Shown here in pieces: positions 50,429-60,674 of a DNA stretch of 64,000 nucleotides (the stretch's first letter is position 1; every line of letters begins with the position of its first letter). The notes beneath the pieces were generated by a model that searched no databases, had not been told where the DNA came from, and was given only the letters and a program-made list of their open reading frames with translations. Position numbers and translations under genes: made by a program. Origin of the DNA: Brevibacterium antiquum (GTDB lineage: Bacteria; Actinomycetota; Actinomycetes; Actinomycetales; Brevibacteriaceae); assembly GCF_016107655.1 (NCBI RefSeq), contig NZ_JABASX010000005.1, forward strand, positions 186,001 to 250,000, read 5' to 3'.

Positions 50429-51439
50429 ATGTACCAGGTATTCGACACTGCTCGATTGCTCAGGCTCGGACTGTCTGAGCGTGATATTCGCAAGGCGGCC
50501 GCATGCTGCTTGGAACGCGTCGCCCGCGGTCGATTCGCTGTCCGACGAAGATGTGACAATGAACGGCATCGGCGAGTTTGGGAATCTGTCGACCAAGAAG
50601 ATGCAGAGCTTCTAGTGAATACGAACGATTTTCGCGATGTCCTCGAGCGACTGAAAGTTCTCATCAGGGCTCGCGCGGATACAGCGAGCGATCGCCAGCA
50701 GAGCGCGGGTGGCCGAGTGCGAAATGAAGTCTTCTCCCCTATTTCGGCCGCTCTCCTGTGGACGCTTGAGGTCGCTCGACCGATCGAGGGGCGCGTTGAA
50801 GTGATTCGGCCGGGTATCAGCCGGCGCCACGCAAATCTGATCGTCAGAAGACGAACGCTCCCGCCGGAGCATGTTGCTAGAATCGGAGATGTCGCCGTCA
50901 CCACTCTTGCCCGGACTCTCGTCGATGTCGCCCGAGACTACGGCTTGGACGTGAGTGTTCCTATGCTCGACAATGCATTGCGACGAAACAAGGTGTCGAA
51001 GGCTCAGCTCTTCGACGTGGTACAGGCTGCCCATGAGGTGAGGAACGAGAATCGGGTCACTGAGGCAATCAGCTTGACGGATCCCCTCAGAGAGTCACCT
51101 GCCGAATCGATTGTCGCAGTTCGGTTCTTCGAAAACGGAATCCTCGATTTCGAGTCTCAGGTCGAAGTCCGCGATGCGCAGGGTCGCTTCATAGCCCGTG
51201 TCGATTTCCTGCATCGAGGGGCGATGATCATCGTGGAGTTCGACGGACGAGGCAAGTACTTCCTCGACGACCGTGATCACAGAGTGGCCTTTGACAGAGA
51301 ACGTGAGCGTGAGCGGCAGCTGAGAGCGCTTGGCTATCATGTCGTGAGGATCTTTTGGAAAGATCTATTTCGTCAGCAGAAGTTCACTGAGTTGGCTCGA
51401 TTGGTAAGGGCACGTATGGCTCAGCCATCAGCTACGTGA
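50429..51439 (+). CDS. AbiEi-like / DUF559 (Vsr-like nuclease fold) protein, orphan
   Basis: 336 residues in two parts. Residues ~1-40 (ARLLRLGLSERDIRKAAA then RVARGRFAV) resemble the AbiEi antitoxin winged-helix domain; residues ~235-330 resemble DUF559, a Vsr-like PD-(D/E)xK fold, with D259 in RVDFL, E270/D272 and K276 in VEFDGRGKY, and the closing RERERERQLRALGYHVVRIFW. No AbiEii toxin gene is adjacent. The upstream region is A+T-rich, codon use is looser than its neighbours, and the last codons plus stop lie inside repeat copy 2. Likely acquired; a defence or DNA-processing role is inference only. Confidence 0.75.
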   Translation: MYQVFDTARLLRLGLSERDIRKAAACCLERVARGRFAVRRRCDNERHRRVWESVDQEDAELLVNTNDFRDVLERLKVLIRARADTASDRQQSAGGRVRNEVFSPISAALLWTLEVARPIEGRVEVIRPGISRRHANLIVRRRTLPPEHVARIGDVAVTTLARTLVDVARDYGLDVSVPMLDNALRRNKVSKAQLFDVVQAAHEVRNENRVTEAISLTDPLRESPAESIVAVRFFENGILDFESQVEVRDAQGRFIARVDFLHRGAMIIVEFDGRGKYFLDDRDHRVAFDRERERERQLRALGYHVVRIFWKDLFRQQKFTELARLVRARMAQPSAT

Positions 51440-51491
51440 ACCCACAAAAGCACAGTGCAGGCGGTGTGCTTTTGCAGGCTGAGGTAGCTGA
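51422..51491. repeat. 70-bp palindromic repeat, copy 2
   Basis: Direct copy of the element at 50300-50369 with one difference, A at 51439 instead of T. It begins within the last codons of the AbiEi/DUF559 gene, supplies its QPSAT end and TGA stop (51437-51439), and then provides the hairpin that may terminate both this gene and the convergent ABC transporter operon. Confidence 0.95.
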
Positions 51492-51508
51492 GAGCAAGCA
51501 ACTGCCAT

Positions 51509-53362
51509 TCACACCAGCGAGTCCCGCCACGCCTTGTGGAGTTGGGCGAACTTGCCTGCACCGGAGATCAGCTCATCCGGCGTGCCGTCCTCGATGATGC
51601 GCCCGGAGTCCATGACGAGGACACGGTCGGCGATCTCCACGGTCGACAGCCGGTGGGCAATGATGATCGCGGTTCGGCCTTCGAGGACTGTCGCCAGCGC
51701 CTTCTGCACCAGCCGTTCGGAGGGGATGTCGAGGTGGGCGGTCGCCTCGTCGAGGACGACGATGTCCGGGTTCGCCAAGAACACGCGGGCGAAGGACACA
51801 AGCTGGCGCTGTCCCGAACTCAGCCGGCCGCCGCGCTTCTTCACATCCGTCGCGTAGCCCTCGGGCAGATTGCGGATATAGGGGTCGAGGCCGACGGCCA
51901 CAGCAGCGGCGAGGACCTCGTCATCACCGGCATCGGGATTGCCGATGCGAATATTGTCGGCGATCGTGCCCGCGAACAGGAACGACTCCTGGGTGACCAT
52001 GACCACGCTCTGACGCAGCTGAGCATCGTCGAGATCACGCAGATCCACCTCGTCGATGGTGATCCGACCTTCACTGGGATCGTAGAACCGCGTGACCAAC
52101 TTGACCAAGGTCGACTTGCCCGCGCCTGTGGCGCCCACGAGGGCCACGATCTCTCCCGCTGGGATGCGCAGGTCGAACCGGGGGAGGACATCGGGACCGT
52201 CGCCGTAGGAGAAGCGGACATGGTTGAGATCGATCGAGCGCCCGCTGGGCTTCGAAGCCAGCTCCTCCGCCGCCGAGGTGGTGCCTGAGGTCTGGTGGGA
52301 TCTGTGCGCTGGCAGGGCCTTCGGACTCGTCGGTGCCACCACCTCGGGATCGGTGTCGAGGACGGCGGCCATCTTCTCCAGCGCCGCCGAGGCGGACTGA
52401 TAGAGGTTGAATGACTGAACCAGTTCATCAAGTGGACCGTAGAACCGGCGCAGGTAGAGGATGAACGCCGCGAGCACGCCGATCTGGGTCCAATCCTCGA
52501 TGACGAGCCACGCGCCGACGATGATGATGACCGTCTGCGTGACATTGCCGACCAGCCGCGTCCAGCCCGCGAACCAGGCCACGCCGCGCAGAGCATCGGT
52601 GTTGGCGTCGCGGTACTGGGTGTCCTCGTCTTTGAGGGTGCCGCGGCGATCGGGCTGCCGGCGGTAGGCCTGAACAGCACGGATCCCGCCCATGGTCTCG
52701 ACGAAGTGGACGATGACCTTGGCGATCGAGGTCCGAGTCCGGCGGTAGGCGTTGCGCTGTGATGTATGGGCGGACTTGGTGATGAAGAACAGCGGGATGA
52801 ACCCGAGGAAGACCACGATGGCCAGGGGCACGTCGAGGACGATGAGGGTGACGGCGATGAACGTCATCTCGAACAGAGCCAGCGCCGTGTCGAAGAGCGA
52901 GTAGGTGAGGAACTGCTGCACCGACTCCATGTCAGAGGTCTGCCGCGACACCAGCCGACCCGAGGTCGATCGCTCGTGATACCCCAGGTCGAGGCGTTGG
53001 ATGTGATTGAACAGCCGGGAGCGGAGAGTGTAGACGACCTTCTGAGCGGTGATGCCGACCAGCCTCGTCGAGGTGAAAGCGAGGACCGCCGAGGCGATGG
53101 CAGAGATGACGAAGGCGGAGACTGCCCGAATCAGCGGCTCTGGATCGCCCTCGACAGCTCTCGGAACACCCTTGTCGAGCGCATCGGCGATGAAGATCGG
53201 ACCGATGACGAGGAATAGAGCGGTGAGCACGACGATGACGAATAGGAAGATCGCCATCGGCAGATGCGGTCGAACGAGTGAGAGGAGCAGCGCACGGGCC
53301 TTCTTCGCGATGTCCGGCGGAAGCTGCTCGACCTCGTCCTCATTGAGGCGTGGAATGCTCAT
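51509..53362 (-). CDS. ABC exporter half-transporter, catalytically intact subunit
   Basis: 617 residues: six-helix type IV exporter membrane domain, then an ATPase domain. Walker A GATGAGKST, Q-loop VTQESF, signature RLSSGQRQ, Walker B IVVLDEATAHLD with the catalytic Glu, and H-loop IIAHRLSTV. Second gene of a two-gene operon, overlapping its partner by ATGA (53359-53362), so the two form a heterodimer. Drug or lipid export is typical; substrate unknown. Confidence 0.92.
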   Translation of the reverse strand: MSIPRLNEDEVEQLPPDIAKKARALLLSLVRPHLPMAIFLFVIVVLTALFLVIGPIFIADALDKGVPRAVEGDPEPLIRAVSAFVISAIASAVLAFTSTRLVGITAQKVVYTLRSRLFNHIQRLDLGYHERSTSGRLVSRQTSDMESVQQFLTYSLFDTALALFEMTFIAVTLIVLDVPLAIVVFLGFIPLFFITKSAHTSQRNAYRRTRTSIAKVIVHFVETMGGIRAVQAYRRQPDRRGTLKDEDTQYRDANTDALRGVAWFAGWTRLVGNVTQTVIIIVGAWLVIEDWTQIGVLAAFILYLRRFYGPLDELVQSFNLYQSASAALEKMAAVLDTDPEVVAPTSPKALPAHRSHQTSGTTSAAEELASKPSGRSIDLNHVRFSYGDGPDVLPRFDLRIPAGEIVALVGATGAGKSTLVKLVTRFYDPSEGRITIDEVDLRDLDDAQLRQSVVMVTQESFLFAGTIADNIRIGNPDAGDDEVLAAAVAVGLDPYIRNLPEGYATDVKKRGGRLSSGQRQLVSFARVFLANPDIVVLDEATAHLDIPSERLVQKALATVLEGRTAIIIAHRLSTVEIADRVLVMDSGRIIEDGTPDELISGAGKFAQLHKAWRDSLV

Positions 53363-55170
53363 CGAGTGCCCCCTTCCGACGAGTGCTCCGCCGCCGAATG
53401 CTCAGACGCCGCGGAGGCGCTCTGTGTGCGCGCGGCCGTGGCAGCCGCCGCACCCATGAGCTCACGGTAGAGCGGGGAAGAGCCCAGCAGCTCATCGTGG
53501 GTGCCCAACGCGACGATGCGACCCTCGTCGAGGACGGCAACGGCATCGGCCAGCGCCGAGGTGGACGGACGGTGGGCGATGACCAGCGTCGTCGAATCGG
53601 GCAGGATCTCCCGCAGCGCCCGCTGCACCCGATCCTCGGTATCGACGTCGACCGCGGACAGCGGATCGTCGAGGACGAGGATGCGGGGCGCACCGATCAC
53701 AGCACGCGCCAAGGCCAGGCGCTGTCGCTGCCCACCGGACAGAGACAGGCCCTGCTCGCCGACCTGCGTATCGAGCCCCTCCGGCAGCCGCTCGACGAAA
53801 TCCTTTGCAGCCGTGATCTCCAAGGCCTGCCAGATCGCGTCGTCGTCGACCCCGGGCGCACCCATGCTCACGTTCTCAGCCACCGAGGTGGAGAACAGGA
53901 TCGGGTCCTCGAAGGACACGGACACCAGGTTGCGCACCTCGTTGACGGGCAGATCGCGAATATCGGTGCCGTCCACGCGCACGGAACCGCCGGTGACGTC
54001 CTGCAGGCGTGGGACGAGGGAGGCCAAAGTCGTCTTCCCCGACCCGGTCGCACCGACGATGGCAAGGGTCTGGCCCGGCTCGATATGCAGATTGAGGTTC
54101 TTCAGGGTCTCGCGGTCGGTGTCGGCGAAGTGGAAGTCGACATCCTCGAAATCCAGCTCACCCTTGTAGCGACCTACATCGGGGGCATCGGCGATCCGAC
54201 CGTCGGCGTCGGTGATGTCGTGTCGGATGTCGATGACCTCCCAGTACCTTGCCGCGGCGGTCAGGGCCATGAGGGCATCGGCGAGGAGGAAGCCGAGCAT
54301 CTCGATCGGCATCCGCATCACCATCGAGATGGTCACGCCGGCGACGACGGTGCCGATCGTCGTCCACCCCTGCACGACGCCCCAGGTGCCGACCGCCACG
54401 ATGGCGGCCTGGGCGAGTGTGGGCAGAAGGATCAGCACACTCCAGAACCAGGAGTCGAGCTTCGCCTTGCGCACTTCGATGCTCTGGAACTTCCGTGACA
54501 GCAGGGAGAACCGCTGTGCCGCCCAGGGGGAGCGGCCGAAGGACTTGAGGATCCGGATCCCCTGAATCGACTCCTCGACTTCGGTGGTGATCTCACCGAC
54601 GGTGTCCTGGGAGAGCCGGGAGGCCTCTCGGTACCGCTTCTCGAAGACCGTGACCGTCGCAATCGTCGGTATGGCCATGATCAGCATGATCAGACCGAAG
54701 ACCGGCTGCAGGAAGGTGAGGATGATGGTGCCGATGATGATGATCAGCGGGGTCGTCACGAGGAAGGGGATCCCGAAGGCGAAGAACCGTCGCAGCTGGG
54801 AGAGATCATTGATCGCGCGCGAGAGCAGTTGTCCTGATTCCCACGAATCGTGGATGGCCACCGAGGTGTACTGGAGTCGGTCGAAGAGACGTGATCGCCA
54901 GGTGATCTCCCACTGGGCGACGACCGGAGCGACGAGGAGTCTGCGACCCCACAGTGCCACCGCCTCGGCGATGCCGATGACGAGGACCCCGAGCACGGGC
55001 AGCCACAGACCCGAGAGATCACGGTGGGCGATGGGGCCGTCGATGATGTGACCGGTGATCAGGGGGATGATCAGTTGGATGCCGTTGGCCAGGAGTGTGA
55101 GGGCGAGTACAGCGATGTACACGCCGATGCGAGAACGCAGATCGGGCCAGAAACGTAAGAGGGGACGCAC
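53359..55170 (-). CDS. ABC exporter half-transporter, degenerate ATPase subunit
   Basis: 603 residues: exporter membrane domain and an ATPase domain with Walker A GATGSGKTT, signature LSLSGGQRQ, and H-loop VIAHRPST. The Q-loop reads SFEDP, with Glu for Gln, and Walker B ends ILVLDDP, with Asp in place of the catalytic Glu, marking the degenerate half of a heterodimer like TM287/288 or BmrCD. GTG 55170 start; TAGGCT about seven bases upstream suggests leaderless translation. First gene of the pair. Confidence 0.92.
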   Translation of the reverse strand: MRPLLRFWPDLRSRIGVYIAVLALTLLANGIQLIIPLITGHIIDGPIAHRDLSGLWLPVLGVLVIGIAEAVALWGRRLLVAPVVAQWEITWRSRLFDRLQYTSVAIHDSWESGQLLSRAINDLSQLRRFFAFGIPFLVTTPLIIIIGTIILTFLQPVFGLIMLIMAIPTIATVTVFEKRYREASRLSQDTVGEITTEVEESIQGIRILKSFGRSPWAAQRFSLLSRKFQSIEVRKAKLDSWFWSVLILLPTLAQAAIVAVGTWGVVQGWTTIGTVVAGVTISMVMRMPIEMLGFLLADALMALTAAARYWEVIDIRHDITDADGRIADAPDVGRYKGELDFEDVDFHFADTDRETLKNLNLHIEPGQTLAIVGATGSGKTTLASLVPRLQDVTGGSVRVDGTDIRDLPVNEVRNLVSVSFEDPILFSTSVAENVSMGAPGVDDDAIWQALEITAAKDFVERLPEGLDTQVGEQGLSLSGGQRQRLALARAVIGAPRILVLDDPLSAVDVDTEDRVQRALREILPDSTTLVIAHRPSTSALADAVAVLDEGRIVALGTHDELLGSSPLYRELMGAAAATAARTQSASAASEHSAAEHSSEGGTR

Positions 55171-55369
55171 CTTTGAGAGCCTAGTCTGGGCGCGTGTCGT
55201 AGTCCATGGTTCTCACAATCGAACCTTCCCTTGCTCCGTGGGCGGCTTGATAGCCGCGATTGCGGACCCCGGCCTTCGGTCTCACCCTTCAGTCGACGTC
55301 AGTCCCAAATTTCGAGACGATCCATTGCGACGTTTGACACGCTTATTGCCAGCGGTGAACTATTGAGCC

Positions 55370-55420
55370 ATGACTCACCTTCTTGTCGTCGTTATTACTC
55401 AGCGCGCGGATCTTCCGTAG
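55370..55420 (+). CDS. ilvB leader (attenuation) peptide
   Basis: A 16-codon ORF reading MTHLLVVVITQRADLP then TAG. Six consecutive residues (Leu-Leu-Val-Val-Val-Ile) are the branched-chain amino acids made by the downstream enzymes, the mark of a ribosome-mediated attenuation leader. The ATG is 30 bases after a TTGACA box, so it may be leaderless. Stalling at the Leu/Val/Ile codons when charged tRNA is scarce would allow read-through into ilvB. Confidence 0.8.
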   Translation: MTHLLVVVITQRADLP

Positions 55421-55445
55421 CCTGTCAACACGACACGTTCCGCGC

Positions 55446-55475
55446 GCCCCTACCGAAACCGGAGGGGCTTTTTTC
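55446..55475 (+). terminator. Attenuator terminator before ilvB
   Basis: GCCCCT (55446-55451) pairs with AGGGGC (55463-55468), followed directly by six Ts (55469-55474). It is one of the few classical U-tailed terminators in the window and lies 41 bases before the ilvB start, downstream of the leader peptide. Confidence 0.85.
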
Positions 55476-55515
55476 ATGCGGAGACAAGATGGATCACTAG
55501 GAAGGATACGAAACG

Positions 55516-57453
55516 ATGGCAGCCACGCCCTCGGCCCAGTCAGCGGGAACTGGCACTGCGCCCAGCCCAGCCCCGGTGACCGCGACCCCGTCAAGCATTC
55601 GACGCAACTCGACCCCTGAGGTCCTCACCGGAGCACAGGCGATCGTCCGCAGCCTCGAGCTCCTCGAAGTCGAGACGGTCTTCGGCCTTCCCGGCGGCAC
55701 CATCCTTCCGACCTACGACCCGCTGTTCGAGACCGATAAGATCCGCCACATCCTCGTTCGCCACGAGCAGGGAGCCGGGCACGCGGCCGAAGGCTATGCC
55801 GCAGCATCGGGCAAGCTGGGCGTGTGCATCGCAACCTCGGGTCCGGGTGCGACGAACCTCATCACAGCGCTCGCCGACGCCCATATGGATTCCGTCCCGA
55901 TCATGGCCATCACCGGTCAGCAGAGCTCGAAGCTGCTGGGCACCGACGCCTTCCAGGAGGCCGACATCGTGGGAATGACGATGCCGGTGACCAAGCACAG
56001 CTTCCTCGTGACCAAGCCCGAGGACATTCCCTCGGCGATACTGAACGCCCATCACATCGCGACCACAGGCCGGCCCGGCCCGGTCCTCGTCGACGTCACC
56101 AAGGACGCACAGACGGGCACCGCTCCCTTCGTCTGGCCCGAGGAGCCGCAGCTGCCCGGGTACCGTCCCATCCTCAAGCCGCATGCGAAGCAGATCCGCG
56201 AAGCCGTCCGGCTCATCTCGGATGCCCAGCGCCCCGTGTTCTACATCGGCGGCGGTGTCATCCGCTCCCAGGCGGAGAAGGAGCTGCTCAAGCTCGCCGA
56301 GGCGACCAACATTCCCGTCGCCACGACCCTGATGGCTCGCGGTGCGTTCCCCGACTCGCACCAGTTGCATCTCGGGATGCCCGGTATGCACGGCAGCGTG
56401 CCCGCTGTGACCGCCCTCCAGAAGTCCGACCTCCTCATCACCATCGGCGCCAGGTTCGATGACCGAGTCACCGGCAACCTCGATTCCTTCGCCCCGAACG
56501 CGCAGGTCATCCACGCCGATATCGACCCGGCGGAGATTGGGAAGAATCGTGACGTCGACGTCGCCATCGTCGGTGATGCCCGCGAGGTGCTTGCGGAGAT
56601 GCTCACCGAGATGCGCGGCAAGTTCCCCAAGGCTCTCGAGCGTCAGCGCGAGCCCTGGTGGCGCTTCCTCAATCGCCTCAAGACGACCTACCCGCTGGGC
56701 TATGACACACAGGATGAACTCTGCGATCCGCAGTATGTGATCTCGCGGATCTCGGCCCTGACCGGACCCGAGGCGGTCTACGCGGCCGGTGTCGGCCAGC
56801 ACCAGATGTGGGCCGCTCAGTTCGTCGAGTTCGAGCGCCCCAAGTCATGGCTGAACTCCGGTGGCCTCGGCACCATGGGCTACTCGGTGCCTGCAGCGAT
56901 GGGGGCGAAGGTCGCCGAACCGGACCGGGTGGTCTGGGCCATCGACGGCGACGGATGCTTCCAGATGACCAACCAGGAACTCGCGACCTGCGCGCTCAAC
57001 GACATCCCGATCAAGGTCGCGATCATCAACAACTCGTCACTGGGCATGGTTCGTCAGTGGCAGACCCTGTTCTATGACGGCCGGTACTCCAACACCGATC
57101 TCAACACCGGCCATGAGACGATCCGGATCCCCGACTTCGTCAAACTCGCCGAGGCCTACGGCTGCCTGGCCCTGCGCGTGGACAGCAACGACGATGTCGA
57201 TGCTGCGATCAAGACGGCGCTGGAGACCAACGACCGTCCCGTGGTCCTCGACTTCACGGTCCCACCGGATGCCATGGTGTGGCCGATGGTCGCCGCCGGA
57301 GTCTCCAACGACGAGATCGAATACGCACGCGGCATTCGCCCCGAGTTCGACGGCGAAGGCGACGAGCAGGCCGAGAACAAGATCGCGGACGCAGGCACGG
57401 AAGAAGACGGCACGGTTCGCTCCGTGGCACAGATCGAAGGAGGCCTGGAATGA
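55516..57453 (+). CDS. ilvB: Acetolactate synthase large subunit
   Basis: ThDP/FAD enzyme making acetolactate and acetohydroxybutyrate. Catalytic Glu in [18 protein letters not shown] region [11 protein letters not shown], ThDP motif [14 protein letters not shown] to [14 protein letters not shown]. Length 645 with an Ala/Pro-rich N-terminus (~35 residues) and an acidic tail. It overlaps ilvN by ATGA. Expression is probably set by the upstream leader peptide and terminator. Confidence 0.97.
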   Translation: MAATPSAQSAGTGTAPSPAPVTATPSSIRRNSTPEVLTGAQAIVRSLELLEVETVFGLPGGTILPTYDPLFETDKIRHILVRHEQGAGHAAEGYAAASGKLGVCIATSGPGATNLITALADAHMDSVPIMAITGQQSSKLLGTDAFQEADIVGMTMPVTKHSFLVTKPEDIPSAILNAHHIATTGRPGPVLVDVTKDAQTGTAPFVWPEEPQLPGYRPILKPHAKQIREAVRLISDAQRPVFYIGGGVIRSQAEKELLKLAEATNIPVATTLMARGAFPDSHQLHLGMPGMHGSVPAVTALQKSDLLITIGARFDDRVTGNLDSFAPNAQVIHADIDPAEIGKNRDVDVAIVGDAREVLAEMLTEMRGKFPKALERQREPWWRFLNRLKTTYPLGYDTQDELCDPQYVISRISALTGPEAVYAAGVGQHQMWAAQFVEFERPKSWLNSGGLGTMGYSVPAAMGAKVAEPDRVVWAIDGDGCFQMTNQELATCALNDIPIKVAIINNSSLGMVRQWQTLFYDGRYSNTDLNTGHETIRIPDFVKLAEAYGCLALRVDSNDDVDAAIKTALETNDRPVVLDFTVPPDAMVWPMVAAGVSNDEIEYARGIRPEFDGEGDEQAENKIADAGTEEDGTVRSVAQIEGGLE

Positions 57454-57962
57454 ACAACCGGCACACACTCTCAGTCCTGGTCGAGAACAAGCCCGGCGTG
57501 CTCACTCGCTTCACCGGCCTCATCGCCCGTCGCGGCTTCAACATCCACAGCCTCGCCGTGGGCGTGACCGAACACGATGAGCTCTCGCGCATCACGGTCG
57601 TCGTCGACGTCAAGGACGTGCCGCTGGAGCAGGTGACCAAGCAGCTCAACAAGCTGGTCAACGTGATCAAGATCGTCGAGCTCGAACCGGCCACCTCGGT
57701 GCGACGAGCCCACATCATCTACAAGGTCAAGGCCAACGCCACCACCCGTCCGCAGGTCGCTGCGGCAGTGGAGATGTTCCGTGCCAAGATCGTCGACGTG
57801 GGTCCCGACTCCGTCAGCGTCGAAGCCACCGGCGAGCTGGGCAAGGTCGAGGCCCTGCGCGAAGTCCTCGAGCCGTTCGGGATCAAGGAGATCGTCCAAT
57901 CGGGCACCGTGGCCATCGGTCGCGGATCGAAGTCGATCACCGACCGCGCCCTACGCAATTGA
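57450..57962 (+). CDS. ilvN: Acetolactate synthase regulatory small subunit
   Basis: 170 residues: N-terminal ACT domain ([34 protein letters not shown]) that binds valine and gives feedback control, and the C-terminal activation domain ([35 protein letters not shown]). ATG 57450 follows GAAGGAGG. Coupled to ilvB. Confidence 0.97.
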   Translation: MNNRHTLSVLVENKPGVLTRFTGLIARRGFNIHSLAVGVTEHDELSRITVVVDVKDVPLEQVTKQLNKLVNVIKIVELEPATSVRRAHIIYKVKANATTRPQVAAAVEMFRAKIVDVGPDSVSVEATGELGKVEALREVLEPFGIKEIVQSGTVAIGRGSKSITDRALRN

Positions 57963-58001
57963 ACCTGTGACACTGCGCAGCTGAACCCTACGCAGCTGAC
58001 G
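57951..58001 (+). repeat. Triple stop-codon-spanning repeat at ilvN
   Basis: CTACGCAATTGAACC (57951-57965, with the stop) is followed by CTGCGCAGCTGAACC (57973-57987) and CTACGCAGCTGACG (57988-58001). The extra TGA triplets lie in one other frame. Confidence 0.7.
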
Positions 58002-58095
58002 TCCTCACGTTCCACTTCGTGGAACATCAACCATCTCAACAAGTGAACAGCAGTACCGAACTGTGAAACAATGGGGGAGTACCCCAAACCTCTGA

Positions 58096-59142
<1,047 letters not shown>

Positions 59143-59153
59143 TCGTCACACCA

Positions 59154-59190
59154 CGAAGCCCCGGAAGGCCGCTTGGCCTCCGGGGCTTCG
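59154..59190. terminator. Terminator after ilvC
   Basis: CGAAGCCCCGGA and CCGGGGCTTCG, extended by AGGCC/GGCCT, form a ~16-base stem with one bulge and a GCTT loop, 12 bases after the ilvC stop. Confidence 0.85.
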
Positions 59191-59271
59191 TCGTACCCGC
59201 TCCGGTGGGAGGCGACTATTTCCACTCATTGCGGACCCGCAATCCTGGTGATGTGAATTACTGTTGGAATC

Positions 59272-60564
59272 GTGACGAATTACAGGTTCGAGAACTTCAA
59301 GCCCGCCTTCGACGAGTCCACCGGCGCCCCCGATGAACGCACGCAGGGATACTTCGCCTCGACGAGTGTGGGATTCCACGACGCTCGGTCCACCGATGAT
59401 GCGCTGAAGAACCGTGTCGAGCGAGCCATCGCCGACGGCCGGAATCTCACCGCCGTCTACGCGAAGCAGGAATACGAACACGCCCTCGACGCCAGCGTTC
59501 CCGTGGCGACCTTCGCGTGGTTCGAGAAGCTGGTCAACGTGGGCGGCGGGCGTCTGGTGCCCGGTCACCTGATCACATGGGTGACAGTGCGCCCGACGCA
59601 CCGCCGGCGCGGACTGCTGCGGTCACTGATGACGAGCGACCTCGCCGAGGCGAAGGCCGACGGATACCCGTTCGCCGCACTGACAGCGACCGAAGGTGGG
59701 ATCTACTCCCGCTTCGGCTTCGGCGTCGCCACCTGGGCCCACTCCATCGAGGTCGACACCTCACCCGGTTTCAAGATGGTCCACGAACCCGACCGCCGAG
59801 TCGAGATGTGTCTGCCCAGCGAACTGCGCGAACTGGCCCCGAGGATCTACGGGGAGTTCATGCGCACCTCTCCGGGTGCGATGGAACGCCAGCAGACCTA
59901 CATTGAGCGCGCCACCGGTGCTTTGAACACCGACACAGGCGAAGCCGACCGCGGTGTGCGTGCCGCCCTGCACTTCAACGAGCAGGGAGAGCCCGACGGC
60001 TACGTGTCCTATAAGTTCGCCGGCTGGTCGAAGAATCCGCCGACGATCGATCTCATCGACTTCGTCGCGGTCACCGATGCCGCCTATGCCTCACTCTGGT
60101 CGTTCCTGGCCGCCATCGATCTGTCGACGAGAGTGACATTCGGAGAATCCGCCGAGGACTCGCCGCTGCCCTGGCTGCTCACCGACTCCCGCCGTGTTCG
60201 GACCGTGTCCACGGAGGACAACATCTGGATCCGGATCCTCGACGTCAAGGCAGCGCTCGAAGCCAGGCCCTGGTACGTGCCCGGCACATTGGTACTGGAG
60301 ATCGACGACTCCCTCGATCTGGCTGGTGGTCGCTACACGATCACCTCCGACGGTGAGAACGCCGTCGTCGAAACCGCCCCCGATTCGGCTCCGGCCGATC
60401 TGAGCATGGGCATCGCGGAACTCGGCTCCCTCTACTTCGGCGGCGCCGACCCCGTCATCCTCGCCCGCGCAGGACGCATCGACGAGAACGTGCCAGGGGC
60501 TGCCGTACGCGCCAGCTCGATGTTCAACCTGGGACGCATGCCGTACTCACCCAACGGGTTCTGA
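59272..60564 (+). CDS. Eis-like GNAT N-acetyltransferase
   Basis: 430 residues with the Eis layout: N-terminal GNAT domain with acetyl-CoA motif VTVRPTHRRRGLLRSLM and ALTATEGGIYSRFGFGVAT, a second GNAT-like fold (MRTSPGAMERQQTYIERA), and a C-terminal SCP2-like domain with GGRYTITSDGENAVVE. The family acetylates aminoglycosides or protein/peptide lysines at several positions; the native substrate here is unknown. GTG 59272 lies seven bases after TACTGT, suggesting a leaderless message. Confidence 0.88.
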   Translation: MTNYRFENFKPAFDESTGAPDERTQGYFASTSVGFHDARSTDDALKNRVERAIADGRNLTAVYAKQEYEHALDASVPVATFAWFEKLVNVGGGRLVPGHLITWVTVRPTHRRRGLLRSLMTSDLAEAKADGYPFAALTATEGGIYSRFGFGVATWAHSIEVDTSPGFKMVHEPDRRVEMCLPSELRELAPRIYGEFMRTSPGAMERQQTYIERATGALNTDTGEADRGVRAALHFNEQGEPDGYVSYKFAGWSKNPPTIDLIDFVAVTDAAYASLWSFLAAIDLSTRVTFGESAEDSPLPWLLTDSRRVRTVSTEDNIWIRILDVKAALEARPWYVPGTLVLEIDDSLDLAGGRYTITSDGENAVVETAPDSAPADLSMGIAELGSLYFGGADPVILARAGRIDENVPGAAVRASSMFNLGRMPYSPNGF

Positions 60565-60605
60565 GACCCACACCTGAGTGAGCGGAGACTCCCTTCCCAG
60601 AGTTT

Positions 60606-60642
60606 GAGACTTTGTGAAAGCATTCACAAAGTCTCATAAGAT
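60606..60642 (+). promoter_or_regulatory. CRP/GlxR-type palindrome and -10 of serA
   Basis: GAGACTTTGTGAA (60606-60618) and TTCACAAAGTCTC (60623-60635) are perfect 13-base arms with a four-base centre. The core TGTGAAAGCATTCACA (60613-60628) matches the CRP/GlxR consensus TGTGAnnnnnnTCACA exactly. TAAGAT (60637-60642) is a plausible -10 immediately after it, so the site covers the -35 and would repress. Confidence 0.7.
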
Positions 60643-60674
60643 GGACGCGTCCCGGACGCAACAGGAGGAACTCA

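Larger units (their letters stand above)
55171..55515 (+). promoter_or_regulatory. ilvB leader region with attenuator
   Basis: 345 bases between the divergent ABC operon and ilvB. It holds a TTGACA -35 (55334-55339), the leader peptide (55370-55420), GCGCGCGGA (55402-55410) that can pair with TCCGCGCGC (55439-55447), and a T-tailed hairpin (55446-55475). The layout is that of translation-mediated attenuation by branched-chain amino acids. Confidence 0.75.

Noticed and set aside
53350-54498. Long open frame antisense to the first ABC transporter gene
   Set aside because: No domain resemblance and no ribosome site; the ABC gene on the other strand is complete.
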